Source: G963667675 sp965249215
Lineage (GTDB): Bacteria > Chloroflexota > Dehalococcoidia > Lucifugimonadales > UBA3495
DNA: 64,000 nucleotides
Assembly (NCBI GenBank): GCA_965249215.1
Contig: CBDFLN010000001.1
Location: 868,001-932,000, forward strand
Direction: 5' to 3'
Both the position numbers and the translations under genes were made by a program. This document shows, piece after piece, positions 33,013 through 41,960 of the stretch. How positions within the stretch are numbered: the stretch's first letter is position 1; each line of letters opens with the position of its first letter. Under the pieces are notes generated by a model. That model saw only the letters and a list, made by a program, of their open reading frames with translations, was not told where the DNA came from and did not search any database.

Positions 33013-33364
33013 GCATGCCAACCATTGTCAATCTCATCGCCCTTGGGGAAGGATTCACTACCGGGTTCAGACGGTCCAAGCCTTCCGACTTCGGCAGGGA
33101 GATAAGCGCCTTCGCGGCAATGACTGGCTTGGAGTGTGCCCATTGATTTCCCCCTTCGACAAACTCAGGACAGGCTAACGACGAACTGATTGGGGGGCCA
33201 CAGCACGATGCAGGCTTCCCATTCGCCCTTCGATTTCCCCCTTCGGCGGGCTCAGGACATGCTCAAGACTAACGGGCCCCGGCCGAACCCCGGGCAAGTG
33301 CCTTTCCCTTCAGAATGAAGAAGGTTAGGATGGGGTAACCGTTTGACCCCCTCTATATCTCCCC
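33013..33364. other. Short segment between two IS copies, with dispersed repeats
   Basis: 352 bp without a supported gene. Two members of a dispersed repeat are present: at 33148-33178 (CCCCCTTCGACAAACTCAGG) and at 33234-33272 (CCCCCTTCGGCGGGCTCAGG). The frame continuing out of the IS at 32888 reads through the terminal repeat and is not a gene. Confidence 0.6.
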
Positions 33365-33369
33365 CTTAG

Positions 33370-35088
33370 CCCGAATCCACCGAAGGAGGGCGTCGGGTTA
33401 GCGTCCTGAAGCGGCAAGAAGGTGCTCCTGTGCTTCTGGGATAATGGTTTTGTAGCAAAAAACCGACCCCGGAAAAGGAGCACCCAATAGATGCTGCCAC
33501 GCAACCACCCCGACCGGATCCAAATCACCTTCGACGACCGCCGCTTGGTGGCCAATGCCGGGCTGCTCCTTCCGGCCACCCTGGCGCGGCACCTCGGCCT
33601 GCCCGAACTCGTCCGGCAGCGCCTCGACCTGGGCGATGCCCCGGGGCGGGCGAACACGAGCGACAAGATGATGACGCTGGTGGCGTCTGCGCTGGCTGGG
33701 GGCGACTGCATTGACGACGCCGATGTGTTGCGCACCGGGGGGACGGCCTGCACCCTGGGCGGCACGGTCAAGGCGCCATCCACCCTGGGCACCTTCCTGC
33801 GCAGCTTCCGGTGGGGCCACGTCCGTCAACTCGACCGGGTGAGCCGCGAGTTGCTGGCCCGGGCTTGGCAGGCCGGGGCGGGACCCGGCGACGGGCCCCT
33901 GACCATTGACCTGGACTCCACCATCTGCGAGACCTACGGACTGGCCAAGGAGGGCGCACGCCACCACGGCTATACCGGCAAGCGGGGCTATCACCCGCTG
34001 TTGGCCGTCGCCGCCGGCACCGGCGACGTGCTGATGTCCCGGCTGCGCGAGGGCCGCGCCAACACCGCCCGGGGCGCCGCCCACTTTCTGCGGGAGACGG
34101 TGGGGCGGGTACGCTACGCCGGGGCCAACGGACGACTCACGCTACGGGCCGACAGCGGGTTCTACACTCATGGCGTGGTATCCGTCTGCCGCAAGATGGA
34201 TGTCCGCTTCTCCATCACCATCCGCCAGCACAAGAGCCTGCGCAATCTCATCGAGACGATACCCGAGGATGCCTGGACTCCCATTCCCTACTGGATGGAC
34301 GGCGCCGCCGATGTGGCCGAGACCACCTGCACTCCCTTCCAGAGTGAACCTGACGCCGCGCCGGTGCGGCTCATCGTCCGGCGTGTGAAGCCCACGCCCG
34401 GTTCCCAGTTGGCCCTCTTCGCCAAATACAGCTATCACGGCTTCATCACCGACCGGGACGGGGAGTTGCTCGAACTGGAGGCTGACCATCGCCGCCACGC
34501 CGAGATCGAGAATGCCATACGCGACCTCAAGTACGGCGTCGGGCTCAACCATCTCCCCTCGGGCCGCTTCGCCGCCAACGGCGCCTGGCTGGCCGTCCAG
34601 ACGATGGCCCACAACCTGGCCCGCTGGACCGCGCGGATCGGTCTGGGAGAGCGGATAGCCACCACCAAGACCCTCCGGCGGCGGTTCTTCTCCCTGGCCG
34701 GACGGCTCACCCGCTCGGCACGCCGGTTGACCCTGCATCTTCCGGATCGCTGGCCTTGGGCTGAGAAGTTCAGCCGCGCCTTGGCCCGGCTGCGAGCCAT
34801 TCCACTCCCGGCCTGACGGCACCGTCGGCGACCGACCCACCCACCGGACAACCGAAGATCCCCGCAGACTCGCGCCAGCCCGGTCCGAGAGAGTTCCCTG
34901 CTGCGTATTCTCTCGCCATCCCGCGCATCGCAGCTCCTGCAGACGCCCATAGGGGCCCCTGTGCGGCGATGAAGACCGTCCGCCGACCTCCCTACCCCAA
35001 ATGGAACCCAGGCTATTTCCCCTGTAGCTCCCTCATCCCCCTTCCGCTTTCCTCACGCCGTCCATCGGTGTCCTTCGGTGGATTCGGG
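33370..35088 (+). mobile_element. IS1380-type insertion sequence, copy 4 (intact)
   Basis: Complete 1719-bp element with the same 18-bp inverted repeats and a 5-bp target duplication, CTTAG, at 33365-33369 and 35089-35093. It is in direct orientation with copy 3, only 352 bp away. Confidence 0.95.
33491..34816 (+). CDS. IS1380-family DDE transposase (copy 4)
   Basis: 441 aa, protein identical to copies 1 and 3. Two synonymous substitutions relative to copy 3 are visible (CACGGG to CACGGC near 34440 and GGGCTG to GGGCTC near 34543). All DDE residues are intact and the leader inverted repeat is preserved, so this copy should be functional. Confidence 0.95.
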   Translation: MLPRNHPDRIQITFDDRRLVANAGLLLPATLARHLGLPELVRQRLDLGDAPGRANTSDKMMTLVASALAGGDCIDDADVLRTGGTACTLGGTVKAPSTLGTFLRSFRWGHVRQLDRVSRELLARAWQAGAGPGDGPLTIDLDSTICETYGLAKEGARHHGYTGKRGYHPLLAVAAGTGDVLMSRLREGRANTARGAAHFLRETVGRVRYAGANGRLTLRADSGFYTHGVVSVCRKMDVRFSITIRQHKSLRNLIETIPEDAWTPIPYWMDGAADVAETTCTPFQSEPDAAPVRLIVRRVKPTPGSQLALFAKYSYHGFITDRDGELLELEADHRRHAEIENAIRDLKYGVGLNHLPSGRFAANGAWLAVQTMAHNLARWTARIGLGERIATTKTLRRRFFSLAGRLTRSARRLTLHLPDRWPWAEKFSRALARLRAIPLPA

Positions 35089-35093
35089 CTTAG

Positions 35094-35515
35094 GAAGAGG
35101 GAGATACAGAGAAGGCCCCCCGTTAGCCCCCTTCGACAGGCTCTGGACGAGCGGGGCAGTGGGGTTGGCCGGGCACCTAAGAGGCTGGATGCCAGGGATA
35201 GATTCCGGCAGGCTGACCCCCTTCCACCGAATCCGCAACAATCGGACCTGTTCTCCTCTAGATGGATGATGGTCACTATGGCCCCCTGCTCACGGGATTG
35301 TGCCCCTGTATCTCGGCCCGACCCGCTCCCCGGTTTGCAAGTGTGAGCAATTCTTTGTTCCCTTTGTTCATTAGCCCGCCAAAGCGCCGCCTACTGACAC
35401 TTTGCCCCTTGCCCACCCCCACGAACTCCCCCTATCATGAATGCAGGTCAGGTCCGCGCCCCATTCGTCGGGACGGGACCTAATCAAGACCAGCCACTGA
35501 GGCCCGTGACATGTT
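35094..35515. other. Intergenic region after IS copy 4
   Basis: About 420 bp without a supported gene. It contains a dispersed-repeat member at 35126-35156 (CCCCCTTCGACAGGCTCTGG ACGAGCGGGG) that is close to the copy inside the MmgE/PrpD gene at 45880. Small frames here lack ribosome binding sites. Confidence 0.55.
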
Positions 35516-35983
35516 GTGACCAAACGCCGTTCCAAGCCCGCTCCCCCTCCCAAACGGGAGGAAATGGGAGAAAATGAGAGGGGAGCTAAAACCTCCAGCC
35601 TCTCCCGCCGCCAACAGTCCGCACTGCCCGTCGTCGCCGCCACCCCCACCCTGGCCCAAGCCGCCCGCTCCTCCGGCATCGGAGAAAGCACTCTCTACCG
35701 TTGGCTTGAAGACCCCCTCTTCCGCGAAGAACTTACCCGCCTCCGCCAGGAGGCCGCCGACCTCGCCAAACGGGAACTCCAGGGAGTCATGCTCCGCAGC
35801 GTTTCCGTCCTTGCCGAAGCCCTCGAACACCCCGAAATTGCCATCCGCCTGCGCGCCGCCCGCTACGGCATGTCCTTCGCCGTCCAGATTTCTGAGGCCG
35901 AGAAGCTCAAGGCCGACCTCCATGCCGTCGAGGACGGACTTACGCAATGGACGGCTCACCGTTCCCCAAATTCTCACAACTAG
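35516..35983 (+). CDS. Phage-like helix-turn-helix protein
   Basis: 155 aa starting at GTG. The N-terminal 30 residues are basic and low-complexity. Then ATPTLAQAARSSGIGESTLYRWL forms a resolvase or terminase-small-subunit type helix-turn-helix, followed by EDPLFREELTRLRQEAADLAKRELQ. This arrangement is typical of small phage-derived proteins in Chloroflexota-like genomes. No other phage genes are adjacent. Codon choice is strikingly C-rich at third positions compared with neighbours. The next small gene overlaps or follows within 15 bp. Confidence 0.6.
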   Translation: MTKRRSKPAPPPKREEMGENERGAKTSSLSRRQQSALPVVAATPTLAQAARSSGIGESTLYRWLEDPLFREELTRLRQEAADLAKRELQGVMLRSVSVLAEALEHPEIAIRLRAARYGMSFAVQISEAEKLKADLHAVEDGLTQWTAHRSPNSHN

Positions 35984-35997
35984 AGGCTGCATTACCC

Positions 35998-36360
35998 ATG
36001 AACCAGATAGGCTACATCAGGTCTCGCATCAACGCCCTCCGCCGCAAGATGGCCCTCGAAATATCCCACGTCCGCCTCCGGCCCATGGTCGAAGACTTTT
36101 GCACCGAGTCCTACGCCGCCGCCATGGACCGCAAGCCCTTGCCCGATGGCCTCGCCTTCATCCGCAAGGTTGCCGACGCCGGATTCTTCCTCCCCACTTT
36201 CATGGCCGCTCACAAATACCTGGAGCAGTGCCTCGCCGAAAAGGTCGTTCCCGGCGCCGAGCATCTCCTGGGCGCCTTCCTACCCTGGGCCACCGTCCGC
36301 GGCCTCGTAGTCCTATCCGCCGACCCCAAGCCTCCCACACGCGTCCCCCAAAGCGCTTAA
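35998..36360 (+). CDS. Hypothetical protein in phage-like pair
   Basis: 120 aa from the ATG at 35998; an in-frame ATG at 35947 overlapping the upstream gene is an alternative, and neither has a good ribosome binding site. The sequence is helical and basic (IGYIRSRINALRRKMALEIS), with a hydrophobic middle, GFFLPTFMAAHKYLEQCL. No family recognised. It shares the C-rich codon style of the gene before it, suggesting joint acquisition. Confidence 0.5.
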   Translation: MNQIGYIRSRINALRRKMALEISHVRLRPMVEDFCTESYAAAMDRKPLPDGLAFIRKVADAGFFLPTFMAAHKYLEQCLAEKVVPGAEHLLGAFLPWATVRGLVVLSADPKPPTRVPQSA

Positions 36361-36467
36361 AGTGGTGACCCCAGGCGGCAGCCCGTTCGTGGTGAGGCTC
36401 TCGAACCAGGCGAACGGGGGGCGGAAGGGAAATGCATGAGCCCGGCGGAGCCAGCGGCTTGGGGGGG

Positions 36468-37784
36468 TTATCGCCGGTCGCGGGCGGTGTGGGGAGAGGG
36501 GCCTGCCAGCTTGCCGATGTCGCGGCGGACGTAGAAGTCGCCGTGCACGTGCTGCAACGCCTGTTCGACCATGCTCTCGGCCTGGCTGACCGACTTGCCC
36601 ATGCCCAATATGGCGACGGATCGGGACGTGGTGGTCAACAGCCGGTCGCCGTCACGGTTGACCCGGGCGTAGAAGACCTGGGCGCCCAGGGAAGCGATCT
36701 TGTCGCCGTCTACCCGGATGGGCACTCCAACTTTCGGCTCCAGGCCGTAGTCCGGCGGGACCACGTATTTGCAGACCGCGGCCTGGGCGTCAAACCCGAT
36801 GCTGAGCTTGTCCAGGGAGCCGGACATGATGGCGGTGCAAATGTCGGCCAGGCCGGTCTGGAGCAAGGGAATCACGTTGATGGCTTCGGGGTCGCCCAGC
36901 CTTGCGTTGAATTCCACCAGCTTGACCCCGGCCGGCGTCAGCATGAACTGTCCGTAGAGAATGCCCTTGTACTCGGCTCCCTCCTCTTCGACGGCGTGGA
37001 CCACTTTGCGCACGATGTCCAATGCGGTGTCGTAGCCGGCCTGGTTGAGGAAGGGCAGCAGGCCGTCGGCCTGGGAGTACGATCCCATGCCCCCGGTGTT
37101 GGGGCCGCGGTCGCCTTCGAAAGCCCGCTTGAAGTCGCGCACCGCGGGCATCGGCGCGACGGTCTCGCCGTCGACGAAGCATTGCAGGGTGAACTCCTCG
37201 CCGGCCAGGCGTTCTTCAACGATGACCCCGCCGCCCCCCCCGGTCCCCGCCTCGATCATTTCACGGCCGTAGGCGATAGCCTCGTCTTTGGAGTCCAGGT
37301 GGACGCCCATCACCTTGACGCCCTTGCCGCCGGTGAGGCCGTCGGGTTTCAGGGCATAGTCTCCGGCGGCGGCCCCGAGGAATGCGGCCAGCCGGTCTGC
37401 ATCCCGGAAGTGGTGGAACTCCACCCTGCCTGGAAGGTCGTGTTTCTCCATAAGTTGGCGGGCAAACAGCTTGGAGCTTTCCAGCCGGGCGGGGGCCTTC
37501 TTGGGGCCCACGGAGGCGATGCCCAGCTTCTCCAGCTCATCGCAAATCCCCAAGGCGATGGGATCGTCGGGGCCGATGAACGCCCAGTCGACGTGCTGCC
37601 CCGCGGCCCATTGGGCAATCCGGTGGACGTCGGTCTCAGGGCCGCGGAGCCAGGTTTTTGACAAGTCTGCTATCCCCGGCGACTCGTTGGCCATGGCGGC
37701 AAACAAGTCCAGCCCGGGGGTCTGGCTCAACGCTACAGCGACTGCGTGTTCCCGCCCGCCGCCGCCGACCAGCAAAACGCGCAT
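36468..37784 (-). CDS. purD: Phosphoribosylamine-glycine ligase
   Basis: 438-aa ATP-grasp enzyme for the second step of purine synthesis. It begins MRVLLVGGGGREHAVAVALS and has GPDDPIALGICDELEKLGI, the grasp loop GGKGVKVMG, and the metal-binding VEFNARLGDPEAINVIPLL. Length and order are normal. The P-loop glycine run at TGGGGGVIVEE is somewhat longer than usual. A glycine-consuming step upstream of the glycine cleavage genes in the window is a metabolic link but not a genetic one. Confidence 0.93.
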   Translation of the reverse strand: MRVLLVGGGGREHAVAVALSQTPGLDLFAAMANESPGIADLSKTWLRGPETDVHRIAQWAAGQHVDWAFIGPDDPIALGICDELEKLGIASVGPKKAPARLESSKLFARQLMEKHDLPGRVEFHHFRDADRLAAFLGAAAGDYALKPDGLTGGKGVKVMGVHLDSKDEAIAYGREMIEAGTGGGGGVIVEERLAGEEFTLQCFVDGETVAPMPAVRDFKRAFEGDRGPNTGGMGSYSQADGLLPFLNQAGYDTALDIVRKVVHAVEEEGAEYKGILYGQFMLTPAGVKLVEFNARLGDPEAINVIPLLQTGLADICTAIMSGSLDKLSIGFDAQAAVCKYVVPPDYGLEPKVGVPIRVDGDKIASLGAQVFYARVNRDGDRLLTTTSRSVAILGMGKSVSQAESMVEQALQHVHGDFYVRRDIGKLAGPSPHTARDRR

Positions 37785-37890
37785 ATTACCCCTGGTCTAC
37801 GACTGTTCCTGGTTTGGACTTCACGCCGCTAGTTCTGCGGCACTCCCGCGCCGGAGGTGATGGTCCAAGCCGCCGGACGGTTTGGACTGC

Positions 37891-38700
37891 TCACACCCCT
37901 TGGGATTCCAGCCTTTTGGCTTCCTGCCAGAGCTCTTCTTTAGCCGCCAGGGGAATCTGGGCGAAGTCGAGGCCCCGGCCTGCGGCCAGGCGCTCCATGG
38001 TGACGTACCGGGTTTGGAACCTGCGGTTGGCCTGCCGCAGGGCGTCTTCGGCGCGGATTCCCAGCCACCGGGACAGGTTGACCATGGTGAACAGCAGGTC
38101 GCCCAGTTCCAGGGTCTTCTCTTCCTGGTTGGCTGCCCGGCGCAGCTCGTCCACCTCTTCAGCAACCTTGTCCAGCACGCCGGAAACATCGTCCCATTCG
38201 AAGCCGACCTTGGCCACCCGGTCCTGCATCAACTGGGAGTAGGCCAGGGCCGGCAGGTCTTTGGGGATTCCGTCCACGGGCGACCCGGCGGAGCCCTCCG
38301 CCTGTTTCTCGGCCTGCTTCAGCTTTTCCCAGTTGCGCTCGGCATCCCAGGCGTCGGCAATGTCAACGTCGCCGAAAACGTGGGGATGCCGCCGCACCAG
38401 CTTTTGGTTGATATGGGTCAGCACGTCGGCCAGCTCGAAGGTACCGGCCTCGCTGGCGATCTGGCCGTGGAACGCCACCTGGGCCAGCAAGTCGCCCAAT
38501 TCTTCGGAGAGCCCTTGCGGCGACTGCTGGTCGATGGCCTCAAGGACCTCGTAGCACTCCTCCAGCAGGTTGCGCTTCATGGTGGAGTGGGTCTGTTCCC
38601 GGTCCCAGGGGCAACCGCCGGGGGCGCGCAGCCTTTCCACGATATCGACCAAGGTCTGGAAGCTGCCCAGCTGCTCTTCGGTGTATTGGTCGCCAGCCAT
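37891..38700 (-). CDS. mazG: Nucleoside triphosphate pyrophosphohydrolase MazG
   Basis: 269 aa with two MazG helical-bundle domains. The first has LRAPGGCPWDREQTHSTMKR and LLEECYEVLEAI, giving the metal-binding E-x2-E and ELGDLLAQVAFH. The second repeats EEVDELRRA and LELGDLLFTMVNLSRW. It hydrolyses (d)NTPs to monophosphates as a housecleaning enzyme. The ATG sits 7 bases downstream of a TATAAT, so the mRNA is probably leaderless. It is divergent from the membrane protein gene at 38790. Confidence 0.92.
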   Translation of the reverse strand: MAGDQYTEEQLGSFQTLVDIVERLRAPGGCPWDREQTHSTMKRNLLEECYEVLEAIDQQSPQGLSEELGDLLAQVAFHGQIASEAGTFELADVLTHINQKLVRRHPHVFGDVDIADAWDAERNWEKLKQAEKQAEGSAGSPVDGIPKDLPALAYSQLMQDRVAKVGFEWDDVSGVLDKVAEEVDELRRAANQEEKTLELGDLLFTMVNLSRWLGIRAEDALRQANRRFQTRYVTMERLAAGRGLDFAQIPLAAKEELWQEAKRLESQGV

Positions 38701-38706
38701 GAGCGG

Positions 38707-38736
38707 ATTATAGACAGGGATACGGTTGCCTCACAA
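38707..38736 (-). promoter_or_regulatory. Promoter of mazG, leaderless arrangement
   Basis: On the minus strand, TTGTGA (38736-38731), 18 bp, and TATAAT (38712-38707), with the ATG starting 6 bases after the -10 box. Transcription would begin at the start codon. Confidence 0.65.
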
Positions 38737-38789
38737 GGGGCCATGATGCTAACGTAAAAACGCCCCGTCCACTGTGGCGGGAACCTCAA

Positions 38790-39536
38790 ATGCGTTTGCC
38801 CAGAATTCAAATAAGCCGGTTCTCGCGGGTTCCACCCGCGTTGTTCGTCGTTGCAGTACCCCTGTTCTTGATAACCGGCGCCGTCACTTGGGCATTCAAC
38901 AACCCCGGGCTGTACCACGGGGGTTTCGAGCGTTACAACGTTTCCCGGGTCACGGGGATTACCGATCCAGACCTGCGGCAGGTGGCAAAGGACATACGCG
39001 GGTACTTCAATTCCCGCCAGGAGCCACTGGAGGTGAGGGCCCGGGTCTTTGGCGTGGAACGCGCATTGTTCAAGCCCAAAGAAGTGGTCCACATGCGGGA
39101 CGTGAAGCGGCTGGTGCAGGGGGTGTACGCGGCCGCAGCCGTGACCGCCGTCTACCTGCTGGCATACGCCGGCCTGGGGTTTGCCCGCCGCAGGCAGCGG
39201 TTCACGGAAGACCTGGCCCGATTGCTGCTGTGGGGAGGTTCATTGACCGTTGCTCTGATCCTGGCGGTGGGCCTCTTCGCCCTGCTGGGCTTCGACACCC
39301 TGTTCACCAAGTTTCACGAAGTTAGCTTCACCAACGATTTTTGGCAACTGGACAGCAGGACCGACTTCTTGGTGATGCTCTTCCCGGAGGAGTTCTGGTT
39401 CGACGCGACGATGTGGGTGGCCATGCGGGCGCTGATAGGCGCTGCGATAATTGGAGGGGTCTCCGGCGGGTACCTGCTTTACCTGCGCCGGAAGCGGCTA
39501 TTGAGTCAACAGGAAGAAGCGCAGTGGGTACAATAG
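38790..39536 (+). CDS. TIGR01906-type integral membrane protein (DUF1461)
   Basis: 248 aa with four hydrophobic helices (PALFVVAVPLFLITGAVTWA, then three more after residue 110). Between helices 1 and 2 is an extracytoplasmic domain holding GYFNSRQEPLEV and VVHMRDVKRLVQG, the conserved H-M-x-D-V-K block. Another conserved segment, FTKFHEVSFTNDFWQLD, precedes the last helix. The family is widespread but its function is unknown. Arginine-rich ends at both termini predict a cytosolic N-terminus. Confidence 0.82.
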   Translation: MRLPRIQISRFSRVPPALFVVAVPLFLITGAVTWAFNNPGLYHGGFERYNVSRVTGITDPDLRQVAKDIRGYFNSRQEPLEVRARVFGVERALFKPKEVVHMRDVKRLVQGVYAAAAVTAVYLLAYAGLGFARRRQRFTEDLARLLLWGGSLTVALILAVGLFALLGFDTLFTKFHEVSFTNDFWQLDSRTDFLVMLFPEEFWFDATMWVAMRALIGAAIIGGVSGGYLLYLRRKRLLSQQEEAQWVQ

Positions 39537-39615
39537 CTTCTGCGGCGACGTCGCGCGTTCCGGTCCCCGTCGCTGGAGCGCTGGGCCATGGGATCCCCAG
39601 CCGAGTTGGAGGGGC

Positions 39616-39843
39616 CTAGTGGCCGCAGCCGCAGCCACCGCCGCAACATCCGCCGCCGCCCATGGGAGGCAGCGAAGCTGGGGCATCGTCGCCTATTGCG
39701 CCGGGAGAGATCGCGGCGAACACCGACACGGCCCGGCGGGCGGGCTGCTCGCAGACCGGGCAATCAGCGCCCGGGGAGTTCATGGGTTGGAGCTTTTCGA
39801 ACTTGTGCCCGCAGGAATCGCAACGGTATTCGTATATGGGCAT
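39616..39843 (-). CDS. FmdB-type zinc ribbon protein
   Basis: 75 aa. MPIYEYRCDSCGHKFEKLQ, then CPVCEQPARRAVSVF, makes the standard four-cysteine FmdB regulatory-protein ribbon. The C-terminus is unusual: GGGGCCGGGCGCGH, a Gly/Cys tail that could bind metal or an iron-sulfur cluster. AAGGATG lies upstream of the ATG. Role unknown; the family was named from a formamidase operon. Confidence 0.85.
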   Translation of the reverse strand: MPIYEYRCDSCGHKFEKLQPMNSPGADCPVCEQPARRAVSVFAAISPGAIGDDAPASLPPMGGGGCCGGGCGCGH

Positions 39844-40017
39844 AGCAGGTCATCCTTTACAGCCAAGAGCTAATACAGCCAGGAGCTAACTTATCAAAGT
39901 TATCAGTTCGTCAATCGTCGACGCCTACTCTAGGGACGCCTACTCGTTGAATGTACCCGGCTCAGCCAGCCGCGTCAAGGTTAAGGCTGCCGCCGGCCCA
40001 GGTCCAGGGATAAGCCG

Positions 40018-41511
40018 GTGATCCGGTCCATCACCGCAAGCCGCAACTACAAGTGGTGGGTATTCGGCACCGTGGGCATCAGCACCTTCCTGTCGGTGGT
40101 GGACCACGGAAGCGCCTTGGTAGCCCTGCCGGACATCGAGCGCTACTTCGACACCGACCTGCCCACCGTCCAATGGGTGGTCATTGGGTCCGCCCTGGCC
40201 GTCAGCGCCCTGCTCCTCCCCATGGGGCGCCTGGGGGACATAGTAGGCCGCAAGAACATATACATCACCGGCTTCGCGGTGTTCATAATTGCCTCGGCCG
40301 TCGCCGGTTTCTCCCCGACATTGGAAGTGCTAATCGGCGCCAAGGTCATCCAAGGCGTCGGCTCGGCCATGATCCAAGCCAACGCCATAGCCATCATTCT
40401 CTCGGTGTTTCCTGGAAGCGAGCGAGGCAAGTCCCTGGGTTCTCACGTTAGCTTCGTAGGCGCCGGGGCCATCGCCGGCCCGGCGGTGGGAGGGTTCCTG
40501 GTCAGCGCGTTCAGCTGGCGGGCGGTGTTCCTGATGAACCTGCCGGTCGGCCTGGTCGCCATCGCGGCGACGGCCTTCATCCTCAGGAGCAACCAGGCGT
40601 CCCAACAGAGCGCAGAAGAGAGCGGCGCCGGCTTTGACTGGTTGGGAGCGGTCCTGTCCGGCCTCTTCTTGCTGGCTACACTCCTGATCATCGGCAACGG
40701 CCACCGGGCGGGCTGGACCTCGCCGCAGGTGCTGGCGGGCTGCACATCCGCGGTACTTCTTTTGGCGATGTTCGTCTGGTGGGAACTCAGGGTCCAGTCC
40801 CCGATGCTGGACCTGCGGATTTTCCAGCGCAAGGCGGTGAGCCTGGGCGTTATAGCCGGCTGGCTGTCGTTCCTGGGCGGAGCGGCCGGACGCTTCATGA
40901 TGCCCTTCTACCTCCAAAGGGTGTTGGAGTACAGCCCCAGGGACGTTGGCCTGTTCATGATACCCCCGGCGTTTTGCATGGTCATAGTGGGGCCCCTGGC
41001 AGGCAGCCTGTCCGACCGTTACGGGTGGCGGCGTTTGACAACCGCGGGGCTGGCCCTGTCAGCCACGGCCTCCTTCATAATGGCCACCCAGCTAACCCCC
41101 GACTCTTCTGCGGCCCTGGTCGTTGGCGCATTGATGCTCCAGAGCATCGGCAGCGGCATGTTCAACTCCCCCAACAACAACGCCGTATTGAGCGCGGTGG
41201 AGCGTTCCAGGTACGGTGTGGTATCGGCATTGACCCAGCTGGTGCGGAATTCCGCCAACGTAACCAGCGTCGCGCTGACCACCACCGTGGTCGTGGTGAC
41301 CATGGGGTCGCTGGGTGTCGAACCCAGCCTGGACGTGGTGTCGCCGGCGGTTGCCGACGCCTTCGTAGCGGGCCTGCACCGGGCCTTCTATCTCCTGGGC
41401 GGACTTTTGGCCCTGGGCGCGGTCATTTGCCTGGCCCGGGGAGAGCAGACCAGAGGGACGGCGCTTGGGGACCGCCCGGCGCAGGCTAGGGAAGCCAGGC
41501 CGGTCCGATAG
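40018..41511 (+). CDS. MFS transporter, DHA2 (14-helix) type
   Basis: 497-aa proton-driven exporter. The N-terminal half shows FLSVVDHGSALVALPDIERYF (motif D1 region) and GRLGDIVGRKNIYITGF (motif A). GAGAIAGPAVGGFLVSAFSWRAVFLMNLPVG is the motif C antiporter signature. The extra two central helices distinguish DHA2 from DHA1. It starts at GTG with AGGGA upstream. Substrate probably a drug or metabolite; none can be named. The following CDGSH gene is separate. Confidence 0.88.
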   Translation: MIRSITASRNYKWWVFGTVGISTFLSVVDHGSALVALPDIERYFDTDLPTVQWVVIGSALAVSALLLPMGRLGDIVGRKNIYITGFAVFIIASAVAGFSPTLEVLIGAKVIQGVGSAMIQANAIAIILSVFPGSERGKSLGSHVSFVGAGAIAGPAVGGFLVSAFSWRAVFLMNLPVGLVAIAATAFILRSNQASQQSAEESGAGFDWLGAVLSGLFLLATLLIIGNGHRAGWTSPQVLAGCTSAVLLLAMFVWWELRVQSPMLDLRIFQRKAVSLGVIAGWLSFLGGAAGRFMMPFYLQRVLEYSPRDVGLFMIPPAFCMVIVGPLAGSLSDRYGWRRLTTAGLALSATASFIMATQLTPDSSAALVVGALMLQSIGSGMFNSPNNNAVLSAVERSRYGVVSALTQLVRNSANVTSVALTTTVVVVTMGSLGVEPSLDVVSPAVADAFVAGLHRAFYLLGGLLALGAVICLARGEQTRGTALGDRPAQAREARPVR

Positions 41512-41633
41512 GCCTGCCAGCTTGACACTGGCTACGCCCGATGGCAGACTACCTAACCGCGCCCCATGGCTGTTCGCCGCAAGTCCTGCTTGCGCCGGGC
41601 CTTGCCGAAGCGGCGCTATGGATGGAGAAGACA

Positions 41634-41840
41634 ATGGCTGACGTAAAGATCGAGGTACGCGCCAACGGTCCCAACCGGGTCTACGGGCCCATCGACGTGG
41701 TGGACCAGGACGGGAATGCCTACAACGTCCCAGAAGGCCGCTGGGTGTCCCTGTGCCGGTGCGGCCAGTCCGGCAAGAAGCCCTTCTGCGACGGCACCCA
41801 CATGCGTTGCGGATTCGAAGCCGAGTCCGCGGCCCGGTAA
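41634..41840 (+). CDS. CDGSH iron-sulfur domain protein
   Basis: 68 aa from the ATG at 41634, with GGAG upstream; the longer frame to 41541 has no signal. The C-terminal CRCGQSGKKPFCDGTH places the cluster ligands C41, C43, C52 and H56 for a 2Fe-2S CDGSH cluster. The N-terminal half, VYGPIDVVDQDGNAYNVPEG, is the usual lead-in. Likely an electron or cluster transfer protein. A strong terminator follows. Confidence 0.87.
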   Translation: MADVKIEVRANGPNRVYGPIDVVDQDGNAYNVPEGRWVSLCRCGQSGKKPFCDGTHMRCGFEAESAAR

Positions 41841-41874
41841 CCCCTCACCCCGCTCTCTTTCCCAAGACCACTGT

Positions 41875-41902
41875 ACTGCCCTCGCCTTGTGCCGAGGGCA
41901 GT
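41875..41902 (+). terminator. Rho-independent terminator
   Basis: ACTGCCCTCG and CGAGGGCAGT form a perfect 10-bp stem with an 8-base loop, followed by TTGTATCATTGT. It separates the CDGSH gene from the next. Confidence 0.75.
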
Positions 41903-41960
41903 TGTATCATTGTAGTTGCTGAGGCCGAACTCCAAGGCCCGGCCACCAGGAGGCCATAAG

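Noticed and set aside
32888..33178. Frame running out of IS copy 3 into the flank
   Set aside because: Crosses the IS terminal repeat; the same start occurs after every IS copy with a different tail.
31289..35088. Composite transposon formed by IS copies 3 and 4
   Set aside because: Each copy has its own different target duplication (CTTAA and CTTAG), so they inserted independently; only 352 bp lie between them.
36432..37661. Long plus-strand frame (409 codons)
   Set aside because: Shadow of purD on the minus strand; its translation is low-complexity with no domain and no ribosome binding site.
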